DNA of 20,155 bases from Planctomycetota bacterium (GTDB lineage: Bacteria > Planctomycetota > UBA1135 > UBA2386): assembly GCA_947455805.1 (NCBI GenBank), contig CANGSN010000007.1, positions 1 through 20,155 on the forward strand, given 5' to 3'. The translations under genes and the position numbers were made by a program. Positions 1 through 7,277 of this stretch are shown here, piece by piece. The notes beneath the pieces were generated by a model that worked only from the letters and a program-made list of their open reading frames with translations, was not told the origin of the DNA and searched no databases. Numbering within the stretch: position 1 is the first letter of the stretch; each line of letters begins with the position of its first letter.

Positions 1-820
1 CGCCAACCTGCTCGCCGGCGTGCTGCACGAGTCGGGCGAGCTCGAGGCCGCCGAGGCGCTCTACCGCAGTGCGCTCGAACGCCTGGTCGCGACCAAGGGC
101 GAGGACCATCCCGAGTCGTTGTCGTTGCTGAACAACCTGTTGCTCGTGCAGCACTCGCGCGGCGGCCGCAAGGAACTGCTGCCGACGCTGGAGCGCCTGC
201 TGGCGGCGCGGCGGCGGCTGCTCGGCGACGACCACCAGGACACGATCGGCACGCTGAACAACGTCGCCGGCGTGCGGATGATGTGCGGCGACCTGCCGGC
301 GGCGATCGCCGCCTACCGCGAGGCGCTCGAGCGGCTCGGCAAGCGCGAGGGCGAGAAGCACCCGGCCTACGCGGCGATCCTCGGCAACCTGGCGTCGACC
401 GAACGCCTCGCCGGCGACTTCCCGGCGGCGATCGAGCACGGCGACAAGGCGCTCGAACTGCGCCGCGCCAGCGCCGGGCCGACCGCCGACGGCACGCTGA
501 TGCTGATGGCGCTCGCCGCCGACGTGCGCCGGATGGCGGGGCGGCACGCCGAAGCGCTGCCGATGTTCGAGGAGTGCCGACGGCTGGCGGCGGCGGCGAC
601 GCCTCCGCAACCGGCGAACGTCTACCGCTGCGACCTCGGGCTCGGCCGCGTGCTGATGGCGCTCGGTCGCCTCGACGAAGCCGAAGTGGCACTGTTGCGT
701 TGTCGCGAGACGTTCGCAGCGGCGGAGAAGTCGGCGCCGGCGAAGGGGCAGTTGACGCCGCCCGAGGCCGATCTCACGGCCCTGCGCGAACATCGCGACG
801 GCGCGAAGGCGGGCCGCTGA
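1..820 (+). CDS. TPR-repeat protein, 3' part (5' end outside window)
   Basis: The reading frame is open from the left edge (codons begin at base 2) to TGA at 818-820, so this is the C-terminal part of a longer protein. The visible ~272 residues are tandem tetratricopeptide repeats of the kinesin-light-chain type: repeated units of the form NNLA-x-G-(E/D)-L-x-A-A-x-A-x-Y-R-x-ALE, each followed by a G-E-D/K-H-P link, about 42 residues apart. Examples are GELEAAEALYRSALERL followed by GEDHPES, and GDLPAAIAAYREALERL followed by GEKHPAY. TPRs form a helical scaffold for protein-protein contact. In planctomycete-like genomes such arrays often form the C-terminus of Hanks-type kinases or sigma-factor-associated proteins, but the N-terminus is not visible, so no enzymatic role is assigned. 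The gene converges on the lipoprotein gene at 842-1582 with only 21 bases between the stops. Confidence 0.85.
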   Translation, partial: ANLLAGVLHESGELEAAEALYRSALERLVATKGEDHPESLSLLNNLLLVQHSRGGRKELLPTLERLLAARRRLLGDDHQDTIGTLNNVAGVRMMCGDLPAAIAAYREALERLGKREGEKHPAYAAILGNLASTERLAGDFPAAIEHGDKALELRRASAGPTADGTLMLMALAADVRRMAGRHAEALPMFEECRRLAAAATPPQPANVYRCDLGLGRVLMALGRLDEAEVALLRCRETFAAAEKSAPAKGQLTPPEADLTALREHRDGAKAGR

Positions 821-840
821 CGGCGCGACGTGCCGCCCGC
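809..840. terminator. Possible bidirectional terminator hairpin between convergent genes
   Basis: A two-part stem spans the short gap between the convergent genes. GCGGG (809-813) pairs with CCCGC (836-840) and CGGC (821-824) pairs with GCCG (832-835), with a one-sided 7-base bulge. It overlaps the end of the TPR gene and has no clear T-tract on either strand. In GC-rich DNA short stems arise by chance, so this is a weak call resting mainly on position. Confidence 0.3.
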
Positions 841-841
841 T

Positions 842-1582
842 TCAGCGCACCGTCACGTCGCCGTTGTGGGTCGTGACCACGAGCTTGCCGCCGCCGGTGC
901 CGACGTTGGCGCGCAGGGAGCTGCGGCGCGCTTCGACGACGGTAGCCGCCCCGGTGGCCGTCAGGCGGCCGTTGTGCGTGCTGGCCTCGATCACCGCGTT
1001 GCGGGCGCCGGCGAACACCAGCTGCACGTCGCCGTTGTGCGTCTCGATCGCGCCCTCGAAGTTGCCGCTGCCGCCGACCTGCAGCGCGATGTCGCCGTTG
1101 TGCGTCGTCGCGGTGACCTGCGCACCGTCGACCTGGCCGCCGATGCGGCCGTTGTGCGTGGTGACCGCCACCGGACCGGTGACCCCGTTCGTGGTCACGT
1201 CGCCGTTGTGCGTCGTCAGCTGCAGCGCCAGCTTCGCCGGCGCCGTCAGCGTGAAGGCGAACCCCGGCGAGCGGTTCTGCAGTTCCGTCCGCGGGTAACG
1301 GCCGAACAGCTTCAGCTGGGTGTCGGTCGCCTCGCGGCCGAGGTCGAGCTGCGCCAGGTTGCCGTCGGCCTCCTCCTGGGTGACGCCGCGCACGCTCATC
1401 TCGCAGCGCAGCTTGATCGTCTCGGTCGCGGCGCCGGTGACGACGATGGCGCCGTTGTGCGATTCGCAGGCGAGGCTCTGCAGCGTCGCCGCCGGGATCT
1501 CGAGTTCGACCACCTTCTTGGCGACGAAGGTGGGGTAGACGGAACAGGCGGCGAGGAAAGGTAGTAGCAGCAGGATTCGCAT
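842..1582 (-). CDS. DUF4097-like lipoprotein with seven His-Asn-Gly repeats
   Basis: The 246-residue product starts MRILLLLPFLAAC, a short hydrophobic signal with a lipobox ending at Cys13, so it is probably a lipoprotein. No other in-frame start lies just upstream, and no clear Shine-Dalgarno is seen. The motif HNG(D/R/A) occurs at residues 42, 125, 143, 161, 182, 203 and 239. In the central part it recurs every 18-21 residues with alternating hydrophobic residues between, the ladder expected of a right-handed parallel beta-helix as in DUF4097 / putative auto-transporter adhesin head (GIN) domains. Function in that family is mostly unknown; a cell-envelope role is inferred from the signal. 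Residues 45-110 are a non-repetitive insert between the first and second HNG. It lies 68 bases downstream of the large PKD protein on the same strand, so co-transcription is possible. Confidence 0.85.
   Translation of the reverse strand: MRILLLLPFLAACSVYPTFVAKKVVELEIPAATLQSLACESHNGAIVVTGAATETIKLRCEMSVRGVTQEEADGNLAQLDLGREATDTQLKLFGRYPRTELQNRSPGFAFTLTAPAKLALQLTTHNGDVTTNGVTGPVAVTTHNGRIGGQVDGAQVTATTHNGDIALQVGGSGNFEGAIETHNGDVQLVFAGARNAVIEASTHNGRLTATGAATVVEARRSSLRANVGTGGGKLVVTTHNGDVTVR
860..1459 (-). repeat. Coding repeat: HNG codons read as GCCGTTGTG on the + strand
   Basis: The 9-mer GCCGTTGTG (usually extended to GCCGTTGTGCGT) begins at 860, 968, 1031, 1094, 1148, 1202 and 1451. All spacings are multiples of three (108, 63, 63, 54, 54 and 249 bases). 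It encodes the His-Asn-Gly ladder of the lipoprotein at 842-1582. The same codons are used each time, which points to recent internal duplication or strong codon preference. Confidence 0.9.
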
Positions 1583-1599
1583 GGCATTGGCTCGGAGTG

Positions 1600-1624
1600 G
1601 GCCGCCGCTGCGGGTACGGCGGCC
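1600..1624. terminator. 8-bp stem hairpin between two minus-strand lipoprotein genes
   Basis: GGCCGCCG at 1600-1607 pairs perfectly with CGGCGGCC at 1617-1624 around a 9-base loop. It lies in the 68-base gap after the stop of the PKD protein and just before the start of the DUF4097-like gene. It could be an intrinsic-type terminator or attenuator on the minus strand, or a processing stem within one transcript. There is no convincing T-tract, so the role is uncertain. Confidence 0.4.
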
Positions 1625-1650
1625 GAGGATTCGGAAATCGTTGCGATCGC

Positions 1651-4600
1651 TCACGGCAGCGGGCGCGTGTAGACGACGGTCAGCGTCGGCGCGCCGGTGA
1701 TGGCGTCGCGTGTGCGGAAACGCTTCACCGTGAACGCCGACGCTTCGGTGCCACGCAGCAGCCAGCCGTTGTTGGTCGTGCCGTTCACCCAGGCCTGCAC
1801 GTCGGTCACGAGCGAGGTCGAGTCGTAGGTGCCGACGTCGTCCACGCTGAACGAGCCGGAGGACGCGGCGAAGTCGCCGCCCGCCGACGACCACGCGGTC
1901 GAGAAGCTGCGGTTGTTCCAGGTCGCGCCGCCATTCTGCGTGGTCGCCCCGACGCCGGCGGCGGCCAGCGCGGTCGTGCCGCTGGCGTTGGCGGTGCCTT
2001 CGGTCCAGGCGCTGGTCAGCCGGTGGATGGTGATCGTCTGCGGTCCGGTGAGCGCCGGCGTGTCGGCGGTCAGCGACATCGTCGCCGACGAGACCGTCGA
2101 GTTGGCCGGGATCGACGACACGTTGAACTGCACGAGGCCGCGGCGCGACAGGCTGGCCGTCGAACCACTCGACGTGCCCGCCGTCCGGCCGACGACCATG
2201 CGCGTGCCACCGCCGTTGCTGTTGCTGGTCAGCTCCTGGTAGATCGTGTTGTCCCTGGTCGCGGTGAGCGTCACCGACTCGGTGTCGGAGACGATCGTCA
2301 GCGTGCGCTGCGTCGCCGCCGGACCGCCGGGGCCATTGACCACGAGGCGCACCGTGAACGTGCGCGTCGACGAGGTGGTGTTCGTGAACGTGCGGCTCGT
2401 GCTGGAGCCGCTGGCGGTCAGCACACCCGGGTTGACGGCGAAGTCGAAGTCCCACGAGAACGTCGTCGGCGAGCCACCCGACGTGCTGGTGAAGGTGATC
2501 GTCGTCGCCTCGTAGGCCGACGTGATCGGGTTGCCGCTGACGGTCATCGTGAACGACGCCGAGCTCGCCGGCGTGATCACCAGGGTCTCGGTGTCGGTGC
2601 CGCCCGGTCCGGTCGCGGTCAGCGTCACCGTCGTCGCACCACCGGTGGTGAACACGTGCGTCGGGTTGGTGGCGGTCGAGTCCGGCGTGCCGTCGCTCTC
2701 GAAGTCCCACGAGAACGAGGTGGCGCCGGTCGAGGTGTTGGTGAACGTCACCGACAGCGGTGCGGCCCCACTGGTGGTCGAGGCGGTGAAGCCGGCGACG
2801 ACCGGCGTTAGCACGGTGACGAAGCCGGTCTTCGTCGTGGTCGCCGGGCCGGCCTCGTTGGTCGCGGTCAGGGTCACCGAGTAGGTGCCGGGCGTGGTGT
2901 AGGTGTGCGACGGGTTCTGCGTCGTCGCGTCGACCGTGCTGTCGTTCTGGAAGTCCCAGGCCCAAGCGGTCGGCGACTGCGTCGACGCGTCGGTGAAGGT
3001 GACCGTCAGCGGCGCCACGCCGCTCGTCGCCGACACCGTGAAGTCCGGCACGATCGTCGTCACCGCGGTGATCAGGTCGGTGCGCGTGATGGTGCCGTTG
3101 GCGTTGGCGTTGGCGGCCACCATCCGCACCGAGTAGACGCCCGGCGTCGTGAACGTGTAGGTCGGGTTCTGCGTCGTCGCGTCGACGGTGCCGTCGTCGT
3201 CGAAGTCCCACTGCCAGCTGGTCGGTTCGCCGGCGGACGCGTCGGTGAACTGCACCGTCAGCGGGGCGATGCCGCGCACCACGTCGGTGGTGAAGTTCGC
3301 GGTCACACCCGACACCTGGTCGAGGAACGACACGACGACGTTGGTCGAGTCCGACGTGCCGAGGTTGGTGGCGGCCGTGGTGAAGGCGAGCACGCCGGTC
3401 TGGTAGTTGGCGCTGCCGGTGAAGCTGCCGACCACCGGCCGCGTCGACGCGCCGTCGGCGTCGCTCAGCGTCGTCACCGTCAGGCTGGCGCGGAACGGCA
3501 GCACGTTGCCGGTCGTCAGCGGCGCCGTCTCGACCAGGAACACGTCGGTGGCGCGGTTGCCGTCGTTCGGCGCCTCGACGTCGATGTTGGTCGCATCGCT
3601 CTCGAACGCGACGATGCTGCCGTCGGCCGCGATCGCCGGCGCGCGCGCCGAACCATTGCCGATCGCGCTGCCCGTCGGCGTGATGCGCTGGTTCAGCAGC
3701 GTGCTGGTGCCGCTGTCGCTGTCCCACAGGTAGACGTTGGTCGCGGCGACGAGGCCGTTCGCCAGGTTGGTCGCCGCCGACTGGAACGCCACGCGCACGC
3801 GCGTGCCGGTCCGGTGCACGGAAGCGGCGCTGCTGCCGCCGCCGGTGGCCTCGGCGCCGTTCGCGGTCACGCTGGCGCGCACCTTGGTGAACGGCGCGCT
3901 GCCGTCGATCTGCGTCTGGAACACGTCGCGCACCCCGTTGGTGTCGGTCGCGATCAGGTCGCTGGCGTCGCTCTCGAAGGCGACGATCACGCCGGTCGGA
4001 TCGAGTGCGGGGCTCTCGCTGCTGCCGTTGCCGCCGGTGGCGTTGGCGCCGAGCTGGTGGCTCGCCAGCAACGTCGTGTTGAGGCCGATGCGGCGGACGA
4101 AGACGTCGCTGCCGGCACCGTTGCCGTCGGTGAAGCCGCCGATCAGGTTGGTCGCCAGCGACTGGAACGCGACCGTCTGCGCCGCCGCCCCGCCGATCAC
4201 CGGCTTGCTCGACGCGCCGTTGCCGGCGGTGGTCGTGCCGGTGATCGCACTGCAGAGCACCGACTGGCCGTCGAGGTAGCGCAGGTTGAGGCCGCCGGCG
4301 AGCGCGTTGCCGTTGGCGTCCTCCTCGGCGCGCAGCTCGATCGCGGCGCGGTAGACGTCGCCGACGCCGTTGCCGTCGGTGCCGGCGATGTTGCTGCCGG
4401 TCGACTCGTAGACCACGTAGAGCGTGCCGATCGGGTTGCTCGCCGCGGCGGTGCTGGCGTTGGTCGGATTGAACGACCCGTTCGGCACCCAGACGACGCG
4501 CGGCGCCGAGGACGCGCCGTTGCTGGCGGCGAGGCCGCCGCCGCCGCTCGCGCGACTGACCAGCGTGACGTCCTTCACGGCCGCAGCCGTGGTGACGACC

Positions 4601-5469
4601 TCGCCACTGGCGCGCCAGTGTTCGATCTCCTCGAGGAACTGCGCCGAGCCGCCGGGCACGGTGCGGATCTGGCCGTCGCTGTCCTCGGGCTCGAGCACAC
4701 CGTCGTGGTCGTCGTCGGCGCGGCCGTTGCGGCCGCCGACCTGCGGCAGCACGCCGCTGTCGAGCGCCCACAAGACGCGCGGGTCGGTGACGAAGTGCTC
4801 GTCCTCGTCGATCGGCACGCGCGTCGCCGCCTCGGCCAGCTGCGCCACGGTCTTGCTGCGCAGGTCGAACGACGCCGGCGGTGCCTGCCAGCCCGGCACC
4901 GGGAACTGGGTGCTGGTGACGTGGCAGGGCACGCAGGTCTCGGGCGCGTTGGCCGGGAATCCCGCGCCCGGCAGCGGCCCGGCGTGGCCCTCGATCGTCG
5001 ACAGGAACGCCAGCGAGCCCGGCGTCTGCAGGCTGTGGCACGTGGCGCAACGCGGATGGCGGAACTTGCCGGCGAGCGACTGGCTGAACGCGCGCGTCTC
5101 GACGTCCTGTGCGCAGACCGCGGCGACGAACACGTCGCTGGCACCGTTGCCGTCGGTCACCGTGTCGCGCGACAGCGGATTGCCGGACCCGTCGGCGTCG
5201 TTCGCGGCAGCGGCGCTGGCGAACGCCAGCAGCACGACGTCGCGCGCCGCCTGGCTGCCGATCGCCGGCACCACGACGCCGGCGACCGTCGGTTCGACCA
5301 CGGCGCTGCTCGGGGTCACGCCGAGATCGACGCCGAGCGGCAGGTTGGCGTTGGTGCCGGTGGGAGCGGGTGCCGGGGCCGGCAGGTTGTTGCCGAGGCC
5401 GGACGAGCAGCTGCCCAGCGCGAGGCCGGCGAACAAGGAAGTGAGGACCAGGGTGTGGCGAGCGGGCAT
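1651..5469 (-). CDS. Large surface lipoprotein: TolB-like repeats with diheme insert, four PKD domains, DNRLRE domain
   Basis: The 1272-residue product starts at ATG 5469, chosen because MPARHTL leads into a hydrophobic stretch with lipobox LGSC (Cys21); longer versions lack a signal. Residues ~77-116 and ~318-715 hold propeller-like units of the form VAF(E/Q)S-x-A-(T/S)-(N/D)-L followed by D-x-N-G-x-x-D-V-F (for example 496-517 and 619-644). Between them, residues ~120-300 carry two c-type heme sites, CATCH (141-145) and CVPCH (179-183), plus a D-x-D-x-D-G-like calcium-type loop near 252-265. Four PKD domains follow at about 722-805, 808-888, 890-966 and 970-1062, each with W/F-x-WDF and a TPG-x-YSV-like strand. 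A C-terminal DNRLRE domain occupies ~1065-1267 (RDNTIYQE, RRGLVQFNVSSIP, VTDVQAWVNG, GWLLRG). PKD and DNRLRE are typical of exposed adhesion or carbohydrate-binding proteins. The heme segment suggests covalent heme attachment outside the cytoplasm. Substrate and redox partner are unknown. Confidence 0.88.
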   Translation of the reverse strand: MPARHTLVLTSLFAGLALGSCSSGLGNNLPAPAPAPTGTNANLPLGVDLGVTPSSAVVEPTVAGVVVPAIGSQAARDVVLLAFASAAAANDADGSGNPLSRDTVTDGNGASDVFVAAVCAQDVETRAFSQSLAGKFRHPRCATCHSLQTPGSLAFLSTIEGHAGPLPGAGFPANAPETCVPCHVTSTQFPVPGWQAPPASFDLRSKTVAQLAEAATRVPIDEDEHFVTDPRVLWALDSGVLPQVGGRNGRADDDHDGVLEPEDSDGQIRTVPGGSAQFLEEIEHWRASGEVVTTAAAVKDVTLVSRASGGGGLAASNGASSAPRVVWVPNGSFNPTNASTAAASNPIGTLYVVYESTGSNIAGTDGNGVGDVYRAAIELRAEEDANGNALAGGLNLRYLDGQSVLCSAITGTTTAGNGASSKPVIGGAAAQTVAFQSLATNLIGGFTDGNGAGSDVFVRRIGLNTTLLASHQLGANATGGNGSSESPALDPTGVIVAFESDASDLIATDTNGVRDVFQTQIDGSAPFTKVRASVTANGAEATGGGSSAASVHRTGTRVRVAFQSAATNLANGLVAATNVYLWDSDSGTSTLLNQRITPTGSAIGNGSARAPAIAADGSIVAFESDATNIDVEAPNDGNRATDVFLVETAPLTTGNVLPFRASLTVTTLSDADGASTRPVVGSFTGSANYQTGVLAFTTAATNLGTSDSTNVVVSFLDQVSGVTANFTTDVVRGIAPLTVQFTDASAGEPTSWQWDFDDDGTVDATTQNPTYTFTTPGVYSVRMVAANANANGTITRTDLITAVTTIVPDFTVSATSGVAPLTVTFTDASTQSPTAWAWDFQNDSTVDATTQNPSHTYTTPGTYSVTLTATNEAGPATTTKTGFVTVLTPVVAGFTASTTSGAAPLSVTFTNTSTGATSFSWDFESDGTPDSTATNPTHVFTTGGATTVTLTATGPGGTDTETLVITPASSASFTMTVSGNPITSAYEATTITFTSTSGGSPTTFSWDFDFAVNPGVLTASGSSTSRTFTNTTSSTRTFTVRLVVNGPGGPAATQRTLTIVSDTESVTLTATRDNTIYQELTSNSNGGGTRMVVGRTAGTSSGSTASLSRRGLVQFNVSSIPANSTVSSATMSLTADTPALTGPQTITIHRLTSAWTEGTANASGTTALAAAGVGATTQNGGATWNNRSFSTAWSSAGGDFAASSGSFSVDDVGTYDSTSLVTDVQAWVNGTTNNGWLLRGTEASAFTVKRFRTRDAITGAPTLTVVYTRPLP
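2284..3306 (-). repeat. Four tandem PKD-domain coding units
   Basis: Four units of roughly 250 bases encode the PKD domains of the large lipoprotein. On the + strand each unit carries the complement of a WDF core (GAAGTCCCA near 2448, 2701, 2950 and 3202). The units around 2896-2960 and 3137-3210 share long near-identical stretches, including the 20-mer GGGTTCTGCGTCGTCGCGTC, which suggests a fairly recent duplication of the first two PKD domains. The fourth domain (nearest 2284) is the most divergent. Confidence 0.85.
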
Positions 5470-5690
5470 GGTGCCGTGGCGGGGGACGGGGTTGCGGGCG
5501 CAGAGCCTACCGTCGGCGGCCGGAAACGAGGTGCAGTCCCTGCCGGGGAGCCGCCGATGACAAGGGGCGCTCGCAACGGTTCGACGGTGGCACTCGTTGC
5601 CGTGCGCCCCGATACTGGTTCGCCCGCGCTGCTCCGCCCGCTGCCACGCGACCCAGACGCTCCGTGCGTCCGCCGCCCGCCCCACTCGCC
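5470..5690. other. Divergent intergenic region
   Basis: These 221 bases separate the start of the large PKD lipoprotein (-) from the start of the YwqK/peroxiredoxin lipoprotein (+), so promoters for both directions should lie here. I could not find a convincing -35/-10 pair or a strong Shine-Dalgarno for either gene, and no clear dyad repeat. Frames open across it read as low-complexity Arg/Ala-rich shadows and do not look coding. Confidence 0.6.
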
Positions 5691-7277
5691 ATGAAGACGA
5701 CGACCAAGCTGACCCTCGGACTGCTGCTCTGCACGCTGGGCGCCGGCTGCAAGTTCCTCGTCAACCAGATCGTCGACTACACCGAGACCTGGTCGAGCGG
5801 CCTGCCGAAGAGCCGCGGCTCGCTGGCCGGCGGCGCCCAGAGCGGCGAATGGACGTTCTTCTACGAGTCCGGCAAGCCGCGGGCGAAGGGCACCTACCAG
5901 AACGACCGCCAGATCGGCGCCTGGAGCTTCTACTACGAGAGCGGCGTCGTCGAGCGCACCGGCAGCTACGACGACACCGGCAAACGCACCGGCGAGTGGG
6001 TGATGCACTACCCCGACCAGACGCCGCAGGCGCGCGGCAGCTACGTCGCCGACTTCGAGGACGGGCTGTGGCGCTTCTACGCGCCGAACGGCGTGCTCGA
6101 GCGCGAGGGCCAGTTCGCCGCCGGCAAGCTGTCGGGCCCGTGGAACTACTACTGGCCGAACGGCAAGCCGAAGGCGGCCGGCATGTACCAGGACAGCGTG
6201 CGCGTCGGCGTGTGGTCGGTGTGGGACGAACAGGGCCAGCGCGGCCGCCAGGACTTCGGCGGCAAGGCCGGCGTCGAGGTCGTCGCCGAGGCCGCGGCCG
6301 ACGGCACCGTGCTGCGCGCCGGCGTGCTGCAGAACGGCGCGCCGACCGGCCGCTGGACCAGCTACCACCAGAACGGCAAGTTGAAGTTCTGCTGCGCGCT
6401 CGCCGCCGGTGCGGGCAGCGGCACCGCCGAGGCGCGCGACGAGCAGGGCAACGTGCTCGCCGCCGGACCGATCGATCCGAAGGAACCGAAGTTGGCCGGC
6501 GTCGACGCCGCCGCACTGGTCGCCGAGCTGCTGCGTCCGATCGATCGCGCCGCCGTCGCCAAGAAGGTCGAGGAACTGCAGGCGCCGTCGCCGGTGGTCG
6601 AGCAGGCGGTGGCGAAGATCGAGGCCGAACCGGCCCGCGTCGCCGCGCCGATGCAGCCGGACCTGACCGTGAAGCAGCGGCAGGAGATGAAGTCCTACGT
6701 GCAGGAGTACCTGAGCGGCCCGGCCCCTGGTGCCTCGCTGTTCGACAAGTACCGCCCGGCCGGCGCCCCGCCGAAGCCCGAGGGCCACGGCGAACGCACC
6801 GACTGGTACGGCAAGCCGGTGCCGTTCCAGAAGCTGCGCGCCGTCGACGGCAGCGAGGTCGACCTGGCCCAGTACAAGGGCAAGAAGAAGGTCATGATCG
6901 TCGTGCTGCGCGGCTTCCTCGGCGAGGTCTGCTGCTACTGCGTCGCGCAGACGAAGGCACTGGCGCAATCCCGCGAACGGCTCGAGCAGCTCGGCGTCGA
7001 AGTGCTCGTGATCTATCCGGGCCCGAAGGAGAACGAGTCGTCGTTCGAGCAGGCCTACAAGGCGACCTTCAACGAAGGCGGCCCGCCCTACCGCGTCTTC
7101 TACGACCAGAACCTCGAACTGGTGACGTCGCTCGGCATCCAGGGCGACCTGGCGTCGCCGTCGACGCTGATCGTCGGCGAAGACGGCAACATCAAGTTCT
7201 TCTACAAGGGCGAGCACAAGGCCGACCGCCCGGCTGCGAAGAAGCTGCTGCAGGTCATCGAGGGTTTGGCGAAGTGA
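5691..7277 (+). CDS. Lipoprotein with YwqK/MORN-like repeats and C-terminal peroxiredoxin-like domain
   Basis: The 528-residue product starts at ATG 5691, giving a signal ending in lipobox LGAGC (Cys20). Residues ~50-185 contain six units of about 22-24 residues of the type G-x-W-x-F-Y-x-x-(S/N)-G-x-x-x-x-x-G-x-Y/F, with another around 218-240. These resemble MORN_2 / YwqK-type repeats. A linker (~260-365, Ala/Glu-rich helix) leads to an AhpC/TSA-type thioredoxin fold at ~370-525: DWYGKPVPF, strand VMIVVLRGF, a CCYC motif at 414-417 (CxxC), helix AQTKALAQSRERLEQLG, then VEVLVIYPG and STLIVGEDGNIKFFYKG. The RGF-x3-CCYC-x2-Q context resembles peroxiredoxin-like proteins with RG-x-x-CPYC rather than classical Prx. 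A thiol-redox role outside the cytoplasm is inferred. Its stop overlaps the start of the kinase gene by 4 bases, so the two are translationally coupled and likely work together. Confidence 0.85.
   Translation: MKTTTKLTLGLLLCTLGAGCKFLVNQIVDYTETWSSGLPKSRGSLAGGAQSGEWTFFYESGKPRAKGTYQNDRQIGAWSFYYESGVVERTGSYDDTGKRTGEWVMHYPDQTPQARGSYVADFEDGLWRFYAPNGVLEREGQFAAGKLSGPWNYYWPNGKPKAAGMYQDSVRVGVWSVWDEQGQRGRQDFGGKAGVEVVAEAAADGTVLRAGVLQNGAPTGRWTSYHQNGKLKFCCALAAGAGSGTAEARDEQGNVLAAGPIDPKEPKLAGVDAAALVAELLRPIDRAAVAKKVEELQAPSPVVEQAVAKIEAEPARVAAPMQPDLTVKQRQEMKSYVQEYLSGPAPGASLFDKYRPAGAPPKPEGHGERTDWYGKPVPFQKLRAVDGSEVDLAQYKGKKKVMIVVLRGFLGEVCCYCVAQTKALAQSRERLEQLGVEVLVIYPGPKENESSFEQAYKATFNEGGPPYRVFYDQNLELVTSLGIQGDLASPSTLIVGEDGNIKFFYKGEHKADRPAAKKLLQVIEGLAK
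7260..7264 (+). promoter_or_regulatory. Shine-Dalgarno for the coupled kinase gene
   Basis: GAGGG lies 9 bases before the GTG at 7274, inside the end of the preceding gene. It decides in favour of GTG 7274 as the kinase start, together with the GTGA stop/start overlap. Confidence 0.6.

Noticed and set aside
821..841. A separate small gene or RNA between the first two genes
   Set aside because: Only 21 bases separate the convergent stops; nothing beyond a weak hairpin fits.
860..1459. Regularly spaced GCCGTTGTG repeats considered as a CRISPR or intergenic repeat array
   Set aside because: Spacings are multiples of three and the repeats encode HNG in a continuous protein frame, so they are coding repeats.
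842..5050. A very long minus-strand open frame (about 1400 codons) running through both lipoprotein genes
   Set aside because: Only its last 246 codons are a real protein. The rest is Arg/His/Asp-rich low complexity in a frame that overlaps the PKD protein and disagrees with its clear domains.
2905..5694. A 929-codon plus-strand frame antisense to the PKD lipoprotein
   Set aside because: Its composition is Arg/Ala/Val-rich with no domain or signal. The opposite strand encodes well-defined PKD, heme and DNRLRE motifs. It is a typical GC-rich shadow.
5316..7217. Long minus-strand frame opposite the YwqK/peroxiredoxin gene
   Set aside because: It is antisense to a clear coding gene, with Arg/Leu-rich low complexity and no recognisable domain.
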